This document shows positions 33,776 through 41,915 of a stretch of 64,000 bases of DNA, one piece after another. The position numbers were made by a program, and so were the translations under genes. This DNA comes from Bacillus sp. X1(2014) (GTDB taxonomy: Bacteria > Bacillota > Bacilli > Bacillales_B > DSM-18226). The notes beneath the pieces are model-generated. The model ran no database searches and was not told where the DNA came from. It was given only the letters and a program-made list of their open reading frames with translations. The DNA lies in NCBI RefSeq assembly GCF_007678255.1, contig NZ_VEED01000006.1:1-64000 (forward strand), in the 5' to 3' direction. Position 1 is the first letter of the stretch, and every line of letters starts with the position of its first letter.

Positions 33776-34073
33776 TTCGGCACTTACCCCTCACATCGGT
33801 TATTCATTTATTTCTGATTTTTCATGACTACAAATTTATCCTATGTTACACGATTGTCCTAGGATTAGACATATACCCATATGTAAATAACAATATAATG
33901 TTAGTAAGTAAACGGAGATGGCTATTTGACTTTTACAAAAAGGAGATTTAATCTTTCTGAAATTTTTTTAATTTCAATACTAAGTCAAAATTATGGTATA
34001 CAAAACAGGAAATACAAACACAATAATTTTGGAAATGAAAACATTTTATATCTGCAGAAATAGGAGTAAAAAC

Positions 34074-34739
34074 ATGATTCTTTTTTTAGGTGAATTAATA
34101 TTGTTATTTATTATTTTTATCATTAGTGTAAGGTTCCTAGGGAAAGCAGCATTAGCGCAGTTAACTGCTTTTGATTTTGGGGCGATTATTTTTTTAGCAT
34201 ACTTGGCATTTGCCCCGATTGAAGTAAAAGGACCGATTCAAGGAATGGTCGGAATGCTTGTTATTACTCTTTTGCATTTTTTGATTTCAAAACTAAACCT
34301 CTATAAATGGTTTAACCATATTATTTCGGGAGAACCTACGATTTTAATCAAACATGGGAAATTAATCCCAAATAACCTGAAACGGACAAGATACTCACTT
34401 ATGGAGTTATTATCAACTATTCGTGCAGCTGGAGTACCCGATATTGAAGACATCGAATATGCGATTCTTGAACCAAACGGAGAAATAACCATCCTTCCAC
34501 AAGTCGATCTAATTCCTGTTACACCAAGGCTTTTAAAAATTGATATGGAGTATAAAGGATTACCCATTGCGGTCATCCTGGAAGGGAAAATTCAACATAA
34601 GAACTTAAAGTTAATTCATAAAGACGAAACATGGTTACTTAGTGAACTAGAGAAGAAGGAATATAAAGAGATAAAAAATATTGTCTATGCTTCCGTTAGA
34701 GATACGAATCATTCCTTAAATATTTATTTAGATAAATGA
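34074..34739 (+). CDS. DUF421 membrane protein, second copy
   Basis: 221 residues from ATG behind TAGGAG; a longer start at 33993 lacks a site. Three membrane segments, the family signature LGKAALAQLTAFDFG (about 23-37), then GEPTILIKHGKL and MELLSTIRAAGVPDIED in the cytosolic domain. It is distantly related to the protein at 11760. Confidence 0.85.
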   Translation: MILFLGELILLFIIFIISVRFLGKAALAQLTAFDFGAIIFLAYLAFAPIEVKGPIQGMVGMLVITLLHFLISKLNLYKWFNHIISGEPTILIKHGKLIPNNLKRTRYSLMELLSTIRAAGVPDIEDIEYAILEPNGEITILPQVDLIPVTPRLLKIDMEYKGLPIAVILEGKIQHKNLKLIHKDETWLLSELEKKEYKEIKNIVYASVRDTNHSLNIYLDK

Positions 34740-34768
34740 TTGAGCTGCTTCTTCCATGAAATAGTAGT

Positions 34769-35338
34769 TTACTTTCCTCCAATCATCGAAGTGGTTAGAC
34801 CAACAGTGGTAATAGCCACACATGAATAAAGAACGGAGTCTAATGGGAGTAAAGTCAGACTCGCCAAAACAATGAGGCCATCAATGGCTATAATGATAAT
34901 GGCTATATCTACGGTAAAATTTTTAGAAATGATTTTAGCGAGTAAGTCAGTCCCTCCAGTGCTTGTCTGATATCGGAGCATTAAACCCACACCCGTTCCA
35001 ATGAGTACTCCTCCTATTAGTGCACTTAAAAGGTGGGAAAGGTAAATTTGAGAACGAAGCGGAGTAAGCAAATCAATAAACAAAGAAGAAACCAACAATC
35101 CTTGTAAACTACTAAAAAAATACCCCCTCTTATTCATTGATGCGTATATACAGATTGGGAGGCTCAAAGCGACCATTGTAATCCCTGTCTGAAAATTAAA
35201 GAAGTAATGAAGGATCAATGCAATTCCAAGGATTCCACCGTCAATTAAATGATTAGGCACCAAAAACCCGTTTATCCCAATTCCTAAGAGCAAGCTGCCA
35301 ATAATAGTAGCCATTAATCTTTGAAAAATAACCATCAC
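34769..35338 (-). CDS. YitT-type membrane protein without the C-terminal domain
   Basis: 189 residues with five or six membrane segments. The family signature is GINGFLVPNHLIDGGILGIAL, and later TSTGGTDLLAKIIS. Most YitT paralogues carry a C-terminal DUF2179 domain after the membrane part; here the protein ends after the last segment (TSMIGGK). Function unknown. Confidence 0.85.
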   Translation of the reverse strand: MMVIFQRLMATIIGSLLLGIGINGFLVPNHLIDGGILGIALILHYFFNFQTGITMVALSLPICIYASMNKRGYFFSSLQGLLVSSLFIDLLTPLRSQIYLSHLLSALIGGVLIGTGVGLMLRYQTSTGGTDLLAKIISKNFTVDIAIIIIAIDGLIVLASLTLLPLDSVLYSCVAITTVGLTTSMIGGK

Positions 35339-35447
35339 CTTGTCCTGTCTTTTTTATCTATAAATATGTCGCCATCTAAAAATTAAGAATGTGAACAAAT
35401 TTTTTAATTGGCATGGCGGAAATGTATTGGATCTTTAATCAAAAACT

Positions 35448-35480
35448 AACCCGTAAACGGATATTCCATTTACGGGTTTT
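35448..35480 (-). terminator. methyltransferase terminator
   Basis: AACCCGTAAATGG - AATAT - CCGTTTACGGGTT with a T-rich tract on the minus strand. Confidence 0.8.
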
Positions 35481-35522
35481 GGATTTAATACTATTTCAAT
35501 AAAAATGTATGACTTGAACAGT

Positions 35523-36296
35523 TCAAATACAACATCTGAACACTCGAAAACCTAGTATACCCTTATAAACCTTTATGAAGTGCAAGTGTTTTTCAAGAAT
35601 TTCAAAGAATTTATCATCAATATTCTCCGAAAGTGAAAAATCAGTAACATTTTGCACATCATTTTCATCAAATTCAAGTTTACACCTCTCTACACTAACT
35701 TGTTTAAAACTGGCTCTTTTGAAAAAGTTAACCCATTCATTTTCAGTTAGTAATTGAGGAACTCCATAAAAACTAACGATAGGTTTCAGTTCATCTTCAG
35801 CAAGTGATTTTTCTAGTACCATTTCAATTACAAGTAAGACCCCATTTGGCTTTAATACTCTTTTAAATTCAGCAATTGTTAGGGAGACATCTGTAAAGGC
35901 TATGACTGATTCTGAGAGAATAATATCAAATAAACCCTCATCGAAGGGAAGATTTTCAGTGCTCCCTTGCTTAACATCAATAGGCAAATGTAAGGATGAA
36001 AATCTTTGTCTAGCCTTTTCCAACATGATTTTATTACAATCTATGGAAGTAACATTACATTGGTACTGTTCCGCAATATATGCAGAGGTTTGCCCTGTTC
36101 CACACCCAGCATCAAGAATCGACTTTGTTTCATCTATTTTTTCCCTTGATAGGAGCTCTTTTGTTAGTTGAAGACCTCCAGGATGGGCACCTCCAACTCC
36201 AAATATTGCTAAACAATCAAGATAAGTGTAATTCAAATTCCATCCCATCCTTGTTAGAAATTGTACATTATTTTGGACAAGTGTAATAGGGTACAA
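35523..36296 (-). CDS. SAM-dependent methyltransferase
   Basis: 257 residues. Motif I is ILDAGCGTGQTSAYIA (about 61-76), followed by the acidic SIDCNKIMLEKA and the post-motif FDEGLFDIILSESVIAF, then LKPNGVLLVIE. Class I methyltransferase with a 40-residue N-terminal extension (FGVGGAHPGGLQLTKELL). The substrate is unknown; the layout resembles small-molecule methyltransferases. Confidence 0.88.
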   Translation of the reverse strand: MYPITLVQNNVQFLTRMGWNLNYTYLDCLAIFGVGGAHPGGLQLTKELLSREKIDETKSILDAGCGTGQTSAYIAEQYQCNVTSIDCNKIMLEKARQRFSSLHLPIDVKQGSTENLPFDEGLFDIILSESVIAFTDVSLTIAEFKRVLKPNGVLLVIEMVLEKSLAEDELKPIVSFYGVPQLLTENEWVNFFKRASFKQVSVERCKLEFDENDVQNVTDFSLSENIDDKFFEILEKHLHFIKVYKGILGFRVFRCCI

Positions 36297-36439
36297 GCGG
36301 AAACTACTTTATCCTGTAATGAATGAAGTAGAATTTACCATCCCAAGCCTTAAATTTCATAAATTGGTTATAAGGGAACAAAACTGTAGTTTGTATACTT
36401 TTCCTCCCTCCCACGAAAACAACTAGGGAAAGACAATCC

Positions 36440-36473
36440 GAATATTCCTTGACAGGAATATTCCCGTTTAGGT
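36440..36473 (+). promoter_or_regulatory. arsR promoter with flanking operator
   Basis: A perfect dyad GAATATTCC - TTGACA - GGAATATTC (36440-36463). The 6-bp centre is the -35 box; a TATATT -10 follows after 18 bp. A repressor on this dyad would block polymerase. The adjacent ArsR-type gene is the obvious candidate for autoregulation. Confidence 0.75.
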
Positions 36474-36505
36474 ATATTATATTCATGAAAGGGAAAATTA
36501 TATTC

Positions 36506-36841
36506 ATGAAAACAACTTTGAATGCTCTTGCTGAACCCAACCGTCTTCACATAGTCGAACTCTTGCGTGATGGTCCTCTCACTGTAGGGGAAATTGCCGA
36601 TCGTCTTGGGCTCAACCAGCCACAGGCTTCTAAACATCTTCGTGTACTTAATAATGCCGGGCTCGTCGAGGTGCAAGCGATGGCCAATCGACGAATCTAC
36701 ACACTGAGGGCCGAGCCTTTCAAAGAGCTTGATGCCTGGTTGGAGTCCTACCGCCACATCTGGAATGAGAGACTCGATCGCTTAGATGATTACCTGCAGG
36801 TCTTGCAAAGTAAGGAAGTGAAGAAAGACGACAAGCAGTAG
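36506..36841 (+). CDS. ArsR-family winged-helix repressor
   Basis: 111 residues from ATG at 36506; the ATG at 36485 is an alternative, with AAAGGGA lying between. Winged helix with RLHIVELLRDGPLTVGEIADRL and NQPQASKHLRVLNNAGLVEV, then a C-terminal helix LESYRHIWNERLDRLDDYL. No metal-binding cysteines are visible, so it belongs to the SRPBCC-linked group rather than arsenic sensors. It is followed by an AHSA1 gene. It ends KDDKQ. Confidence 0.9.
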   Translation: MKTTLNALAEPNRLHIVELLRDGPLTVGEIADRLGLNQPQASKHLRVLNNAGLVEVQAMANRRIYTLRAEPFKELDAWLESYRHIWNERLDRLDDYLQVLQSKEVKKDDKQ

Positions 36842-36864
36842 GCCTGCCGAACAGCATTAACAAA

Positions 36865-36942
36865 ATGATAGAGCAGTACGGGGCCATTGAAAGAGCAAAA
36901 TCCACACTTGATCGTCTTGAGGAACAATTGGCAAAGATTTAA
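36865..36942 (+). other. short coding remnant between arsR and AHSA1 genes
   Basis: 25 codons (MIEQYGAIERAKSTLDRL ...), amphipathic and protein-like, without a ribosome binding site. In-frame codons extend upstream to 36839. Possibly the tail of a lost gene. Confidence 0.3.
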
Positions 36943-36973
36943 TAAACAAAACCATTCTGAAGGAGGAACTAAA

Positions 36974-37504
36974 ATGCTAAATGAAAATCTAACTAACTCT
37001 GCTACCATGAATCCTGAAAAAAGTGAATTGGTGATCACACGAACCTTCAATGCACCACGAGAGCTAGTGTTCAAGGTTTGGACCGTGCCTGAGCATCTAA
37101 AGCACTGGTGGGGACCAAAAGGCTTCGCATTAGATATAAATAAGTTTGATCTCCGCCCAGATGGGATCTTCCACTACAAAATGCGATCCGAAGACGGCCA
37201 CGAAATGTGGGGCAAGTTTATTTATCGCGAAATCATTTCTCCAGAGAAGCTCGTCTATATCAATTCGTTTTCTGATGAAGAGGGCAATACCGTTCGTGCA
37301 CCTTTTAGCCCAATCTGGCCGCTGGAAATATTAAATACACTAACTCTTTCAGAAAATGAAGGCAAAACCACCATCACCCTTCGAGGTGGCCCTATAAATG
37401 CATCTGAGGAAGAACGTAAGAGATTTGTGGAAGAGTATGAATCAATGAAGCAAGGTTTTGGCGGTACCTTTGATCAGCTCGACGATTACTTGGCAAGAGC
37501 GTGA
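36974..37504 (+). CDS. AHSA1/SRPBCC-domain protein
   Basis: 176 residues from the ATG behind AAGGAGGAACTAAA. START-like SRPBCC fold: ITRTFNAPRELVFKVWTVPEHLKHWWGPKGF, LRPDGIFHYKMRSEDG, then WPLEILNTLTLSE and the C-terminal helix GFGGTFDQLDDYL. These proteins form a cavity for hydrophobic ligands and are commonly co-encoded with an ArsR regulator, as here. Ligand unknown. Confidence 0.88.
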   Translation: MLNENLTNSATMNPEKSELVITRTFNAPRELVFKVWTVPEHLKHWWGPKGFALDINKFDLRPDGIFHYKMRSEDGHEMWGKFIYREIISPEKLVYINSFSDEEGNTVRAPFSPIWPLEILNTLTLSENEGKTTITLRGGPINASEEERKRFVEEYESMKQGFGGTFDQLDDYLARA

Positions 37505-37843
37505 ATTGGATATTAGCTGCCTAGTGTATGAAAGAATAAGCACCGATAATCGGTGTTTTTTCTTTTGGCTGAGAGTTGTCCTCACTTTTATAACGCTGAA
37601 GTCTTAGATGTTAAACATGTAGTTGAACAGCAATTTTCTTCTCTTGAAAATGAAATCTTAACACTTGAACGCCCGATAAAAAAATAAAGAGTGGAAAATT
37701 TACTTTCCACTCTTTATTTTTGGACTGTGAATTGAAAGAGACTTTTGGTTTTATCAAACGGAGGTTCGAAAAAATGGAGTATCTGGATTTACCTGGAGAT
37801 ACGGAAGAACATAAGCCAATGTGCCCTGTTCAATTTCTGTTGC
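37505..37843. other. intergenic region with gene remnants
   Basis: Terminator CACCGAT-AATCGGTG-TTTTTT (37541-37562) behind the AHSA1 gene. Then a fragment FYNAEVLDVKHVVEQQFSSL (about 37586-37686), without start, and a hairpin GAGTGGAAA/TTTCCACTC (37689-37715). A 27-codon frame (37774-37857, MEYLDLPGDTEEHKPMCPVQ) reads protein-like and follows ACGGAGG, but overlaps the TetR end. Remnants of small genes are likely. Confidence 0.4.
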
Positions 37844-38440
37844 TTAGGAATACTTAGAAAAATAATGTAGAAAAAAATAATCAATTTGATCGCCAATGGG
37901 AATTGGGTTCCAATCTATGGGCACGTTTTTTTTGCAAGCCATCAGGGTCGGAAAAAAGATGGCAGCATGGATTTGCCTCATCATCATGACAAGAACATCC
38001 TGATCTTTCTCTCCCGTAATTTCTTGTAACGTAGCAATAATTTTGGTGAATCCCATTGTTTGCATATATTCTTTGTATTCAAATTGCGACTCAAATGAAA
38101 TATTGCCCTTCCCGAGAATTTCCCGGACGAGCTCAGGATACTTTATAATTGAATTTGCAAATTGAACCATGAAGGTTTTTAACCTTTCCTTTGGAAGAAT
38201 AGAATGATCATCTAAAATGAGAAAAGCTTCTCGAAAGGAAGCCAGTAACACTTTCAAAGCTTCATTGATCAATTTATCCTTTGACCCAAAATAATAATTT
38301 ATTAGCGCAAGATTAACTTCCGCTGCTGCTGCGATTTTGCGCAGGGTTACATATTCAAGACCTTCTGTCTTAATTAGTTCCAGTGTTGAATTCAGTATAT
38401 TTTCCTTTGTAGTCCTATCTTTTTCGGAGCTTTTGGTCAT
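37844..38440 (-). CDS. TetR-family transcriptional repressor
   Basis: 198 residues: DNA-binding domain at about 10-60 (ENILNSTLELIKTEGLEYVTLRKIAAAAEVNLALINYYFGSKDKL), then a ligand-binding helical bundle. It is divergent from a 14-segment multidrug MFS pump, the standard layout for a pump repressor. TTTAAAC-type repeats lie in the shared intergenic region. Confidence 0.9.
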   Translation of the reverse strand: MTKSSEKDRTTKENILNSTLELIKTEGLEYVTLRKIAAAAEVNLALINYYFGSKDKLINEALKVLLASFREAFLILDDHSILPKERLKTFMVQFANSIIKYPELVREILGKGNISFESQFEYKEYMQTMGFTKIIATLQEITGEKDQDVLVMMMRQIHAAIFFPTLMACKKNVPIDWNPIPIGDQIDYFFLHYFSKYS

Positions 38441-38482
38441 CTTATAACTCCCCTAATACACTTGTTTTATTTATTTGTTAAA

Positions 38483-38655
38483 AACGTAAATTTAAACTTT
38501 GTTTAATTTTACACTAATACTCATGGTCTTTCTGTGTCAAGGTTCCATTTTATTATTTTACCATTTGGACCTCCCATGAATAAATTTTTACTTGACAGAT
38601 CGGTGGAAAAGAGATAAATTTTTGTTTAAACATTGTTTAAAACACCGTTTAATTA
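38483..38655. promoter_or_regulatory. TetR/MFS intergenic region with candidate operators
   Basis: TAAATTTAAACTTTGTTTAATTTTA (seen in part, from 38485) near the tetR start, and GTTTAAAC-ATTG-TTTAAAAC, then CCGTTTAAT at 38620-38650 near the pump. The shared word TTTGTTTAA(A/T) in both places suggests two binding sites for the same TetR repressor. Confidence 0.55.
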
Positions 38656-38703
38656 ATAGCTTAGATTGAAGATTAAGTTTTTAGAAAAGGAGATGATTTT
38701 CGT

Positions 38704-40179
38704 ATGTCAACAAAAATAGAAAATAATAATGAGGCCTTTTCTATTAAAACCATCATAGGACCCATGCTTGCTGTCATTGTGGGGATGATAATGGTTATTC
38801 TTGATAGTACGGCAATGAATGTCGCGCTTCCTGGAATAGTAAAAGATTTTAAATCGGATGTTTCGACCATGCAATGGTCCATAACAGGTTATACCCTTGC
38901 ATTATCAGCTGTCATTCCTTTAGCTGGCTGGATGACAGACCGATTTGGGGCAAAAAAGATATTTTTAATTACGATTGCCTTGTTTACGCTCGGTTCCGTA
39001 CTATGTTCTATAGCCCAAACCCCTGAACAGCTAATCCTCTATCGGGTGATTCAAGGTCTGGGAGGAGGAATGGTTGCTCCAATAGGAATGGCCATGATTT
39101 TCCGACTTGCTCCTCCAGAAAAAATGGGGGCCGTCATGGGAACACTTGGGATTCCGATGCTATTAGCACCTGCACTAGGGCCTGTTTTAGCGGGATATCT
39201 TGTAGAATACGTTACTTGGCACTGGATTTTCCTTATAAATTTGCCAATCGGTATTATTGCCATTTTGGTTGGAATAAAATTTTTACCGAACGTTGAGCGT
39301 AAAACAGTTCCAACACTTGATTTTATAGGAATCCTTTTAGCACCTATTGCCTTCTCCATGCTTGCCTATGGAGTAAGTGAAGGGGGTAAGAGCTGGACTT
39401 CATCTGAAACTCTGACTGGATTAATTGTAGGTGGAGCGGCTCTCCTAATTTTCATTTTCGTCGAACTTCGTCAAAAACAGCCTTTATTAGAGCTGAGAGT
39501 TTTTGGATCATCTGACTTTAGAAAAGGTATTGTGATCACATGGATTTCCCAAATCGCATTATTTGGGGTTATGATTATTGTCCCGTTATTTTTGCAAACC
39601 GTTAGAGGTTACGGTGCTTTAGATACTGGATTAATTCTACTTCCACAAGCTCTAGCATCAGGTGTTATGATGCCAATCGGAGGGCGTTTATATGATAAAA
39701 TCGGGGCTCGTCCTTTAGCCATAACAGGATTATCTATTATTACTGCAGCGCTATTTATGCTTTCACGAATTTCTATGGATACAACTACTGGATTTATCAT
39801 TACATGTTTAGTGATGATGGGAGCAGGTATGGGTCTATCCATGATGGCGATTAATACCCATGTTCTTCAATCCGCTCCAAGACACCTTGTTAGTCGTGTC
39901 ACACCATTAACGACAGCGGCTCAACAAGTCATGGTTTCATTTGCAGTAGCAGGTATGACTGGGTTCCTAACATCAAGAATCACTGATCATATGACAGGTA
40001 CAACTAACCCCATTGAAGCAGCCGTTGCTGCCTATGGTGACACGTTCCTTCTAGCTGCAGGGATTGCGTTAGCTGGTGCACTTTTAGGAACCATCCTAAG
40101 CAGACCAAAACAACAGCCGGACCCTGCATCAGATGATGATTCAAATGATGCGAAAGTCGCCATGATGGCAGGGCATTAA
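38704..40179 (+). CDS. DHA2-type MFS multidrug exporter
   Basis: 491 residues and about 14 membrane segments. Motifs: LDSTAMNVALPGI (motif D of the 14-segment group), GWMTDRFGAKKIF (motif A), IQGLGGGMVAPIGMA (motif B) and GTLGIPMLLAPALGPVLAGYL (motif C, drug/proton antiport; near 151). The type is EmrB/QacA/LmrB-like. It expels drugs against protons. AAGGAGATG ribosome binding site. Divergent from its likely repressor; followed by a strong terminator. Confidence 0.92.
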   Translation: MSTKIENNNEAFSIKTIIGPMLAVIVGMIMVILDSTAMNVALPGIVKDFKSDVSTMQWSITGYTLALSAVIPLAGWMTDRFGAKKIFLITIALFTLGSVLCSIAQTPEQLILYRVIQGLGGGMVAPIGMAMIFRLAPPEKMGAVMGTLGIPMLLAPALGPVLAGYLVEYVTWHWIFLINLPIGIIAILVGIKFLPNVERKTVPTLDFIGILLAPIAFSMLAYGVSEGGKSWTSSETLTGLIVGGAALLIFIFVELRQKQPLLELRVFGSSDFRKGIVITWISQIALFGVMIIVPLFLQTVRGYGALDTGLILLPQALASGVMMPIGGRLYDKIGARPLAITGLSIITAALFMLSRISMDTTTGFIITCLVMMGAGMGLSMMAINTHVLQSAPRHLVSRVTPLTTAAQQVMVSFAVAGMTGFLTSRITDHMTGTTNPIEAAVAAYGDTFLLAAGIALAGALLGTILSRPKQQPDPASDDDSNDAKVAMMAGH

Positions 40180-40183
40180 CAAG

Positions 40184-40233
40184 AAAAATGGATGACCTTT
40201 TCTCGATAACGGGAAAAAGTCATCCATTTTTTT
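40184..40233 (+). terminator. MFS gene terminator
   Basis: AAAATGGATGACTTTT-like arms (AAATGGATGACCTTTTCTC / GGGAAAAAGTCATCCATTT) with a T7 end. Confidence 0.85.
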
Positions 40234-40487
40234 GGTATCAATAGCATAACGCGGATTTAAAACGATTATTCTAGATTCGGAAAATCCCAATCTCTCTGTG
40301 ATTTATATGAGAAGTATAACAATCTCTTTAAGGATTTTCTGTGGGTGCTTTGGCTAACGGACAGTAATTGAGCCTGTTGTCAAAGACCATATACAGCATC
40401 CGCACCTGCTGCCCCAACTCCAGACACAATTCCATTTATTCCCCAAATAAAGTATCTATTTCTACCATTTGCTTTTATGAAGTAGGG
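40234..40487. other. intergenic stretch with a possible minus-strand remnant
   Basis: On the minus strand (about 40480 down to 40378) a frame reads FIKANGRNRYFIWGINGIVS, then GVGAAGADAVYGL and stop. It looks like the C-terminus of a small Gly/Ala-rich protein, but no start with a ribosome binding site is visible. Confidence 0.3.
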
Positions 40488-40582
40488 ATTCCGCCAAACT
40501 GCGGAGGGATTCCGCCAATTAAGATGCGGATTCCGCCAATCTGGGATGTAATTCCGCCAACTTTAACTATTTTTCCGCCAAA
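40488..40582. repeat. 21-bp-spaced degenerate array, ATTCCGCCAA family
   Basis: ATTCCGCCAA cores start at 40488, 40509, 40530, 40551 and 40572: exactly 21 bp each. The TTCCGCC word is shared with the dyad repeats at 20711. Confidence 0.85.
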
Positions 40583-40647
40583 CCCCTTTTAAGTTACACC
40601 ATTTCTTCTAAAGCCAGAACTATCCAATTGAGTAGAGGGAAAATAAC

Positions 40648-40870
40648 TTAATTTATTTTCGCCCCTCTCACATTAGTCCGAATGTCTTTTAGGAATCCTT
40701 TGACATCTAATACATGCCGAACATCAAAATAATTGACGCCTTGATAATATTCGCGTTTTTCCATCCTAGACGTGAAATCTGGTAGGGCATTTTTGGAATG
40801 CTTAGCTTTTCCATGCGTTTCTTTCCTGATTCATGTTAATTCGCCATTTACAAATAATTCTTTCGACAAT
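40648..40870 (-). pseudogene. decayed N-terminal copy of the LysM/SH3 gene
   Basis: Minus-strand translation gives ELFVNGELT, a TGA, IRKETHGKAK, then SRMEKREYYQGVNYFDVRHV and LDVKGFLKDIR. This aligns with residues 4-63 of the LysM/SH3 protein at 4166-5413, almost without gaps. The start region is gone, one in-frame stop is present, and after DIR the sequence diverges (TNVRGAKIN, stop). DNA similarity continues upstream of the start (CGACAA...CAAC/GCATTTTCTG). Confidence 0.85.
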
Positions 40871-41041
40871 TTCCAACATTTTCTGCCGTGACTTTACTGT
40901 TTTTTCAGAAATAACTTATAGAAAATCCATTCGGCAATCTTTATTGTCGAGTAAATACAGGACGTAAGCCGTTACAAGGTGTCCAATTGCTGCATTTAAT
41001 GTTTTATAACGACTAATTGGACAATGTGGGGTGGTAAATGA

Positions 41042-41662
41042 ATGGCAAGAGCAAAAAAGAAAGACAAGTTCTTTAATTATTTACTTAGAATGTCTTTAAA
41101 TTTAAAAGCAAGTACGAACTACTTTGCTGACTATAAATTAAACACTGTTAGTGACCTAAAAACTTTTACCGAAAAGATGAAAGAATTTGAGACTTACGGG
41201 GATAACATGGTACATGATCTTATTAGCGAACTAAATAATGCTTTCATCACTCCAATTGAGCGTGAAGATATTTTAGCTCTTTCCATAAGCATGGATGATA
41301 TTTTGGACGGGTTATACCATACAGCTGCTATATTTGAAATGTACTCTATAATAGAAATAGACGATTATATGCTTACATTTGTGGATAGGATCAAAAATTG
41401 TGTAACCGAAATTGATGCAGCTATTAAACTGCTATCAACAAAGAATTGGCTTAATTTAAGGGAACACGCAATCAAAGTGAAAGAAATTGAGTCTGAATGC
41501 GACCACATTTTACGTGATGCCATTAAACATTTATTTACCACTCAGAAAGACCCTATCCGAATAATTAAATACAAACAAATCTATGAAGGTCTAGAAGAAA
41601 TCGCTAACAGCTGTAAAGCGGTAGCCAATTCGTTTGAAACCATAATAATGAAGAATGCTTAA
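41042..41662 (+). CDS. DUF47/PhoU-like protein
   Basis: 206 residues, helical, with the DUF47 features FFNYLLRMSLNLK, FETYGDNMVHDLISELNNAFITPIERED and DDILDGLYHTA. DUF47 proteins resemble PhoU with metal-binding acidic clusters and usually precede a low-affinity phosphate (Pit) transporter gene. Here no pit gene follows, so the pairing is broken in this window. GGGGTGG ribosome binding site. Confidence 0.88.
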   Translation: MARAKKKDKFFNYLLRMSLNLKASTNYFADYKLNTVSDLKTFTEKMKEFETYGDNMVHDLISELNNAFITPIEREDILALSISMDDILDGLYHTAAIFEMYSIIEIDDYMLTFVDRIKNCVTEIDAAIKLLSTKNWLNLREHAIKVKEIESECDHILRDAIKHLFTTQKDPIRIIKYKQIYEGLEEIANSCKAVANSFETIIMKNA

Positions 41663-41682
41663 TACAGGTATTGTTTCCAAAA

Positions 41683-41702
41683 AAAAGACCCCGTATTGGG
41701 GT
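41683..41702. terminator. short terminator-like hairpin
   Basis: AGACCCC - GTATT - GGGGTTT between the convergent DUF47 gene and the ParM module; A-rich before, T-poor after on plus. On the minus strand it is followed by a TTTTTTGG tract. Confidence 0.6.
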
Positions 41703-41915
41703 TTATAGACCGAAGCTTTTCAACTTTGACTTGTCGATCGGTTTTACCTGCTGTTCTTTACGAATTACTCCACCTTGTTCCATATCCCGTTGAATCAGGC
41801 GTTTGATATATGTGGCAAACTGAATGTACTGGTTACAGTGCTCTAGAAGCTCTCTTTCATAGGGGTCATCAAGGTTGAAAGGGACAGACTTGACCTTACG
41901 ATTCAGTTCATTCAT
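41703..41915 (-). CDS. small partner protein of the ParM-like actin, ParR-like candidate
   Basis: 70 residues from the ATG at 41915, which overlaps the ParM-like stop (ATGAATGA), so the two are translationally coupled. Sequence: MNELNRKVKSVPFNLDDPYE, then ELLEHCNQYIQFATYIKRLI, basic end. The pattern of one strand followed by helices resembles ribbon-helix-helix ParR/StbB-type adaptors, which bind centromere DNA and the filament end. The assignment rests on position, size and this pattern. A longer start at 41963 lacks a site. Confidence 0.6.
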   Translation of the reverse strand: MNELNRKVKSVPFNLDDPYERELLEHCNQYIQFATYIKRLIQRDMEQGGVIRKEQQVKPIDKSKLKSFGL

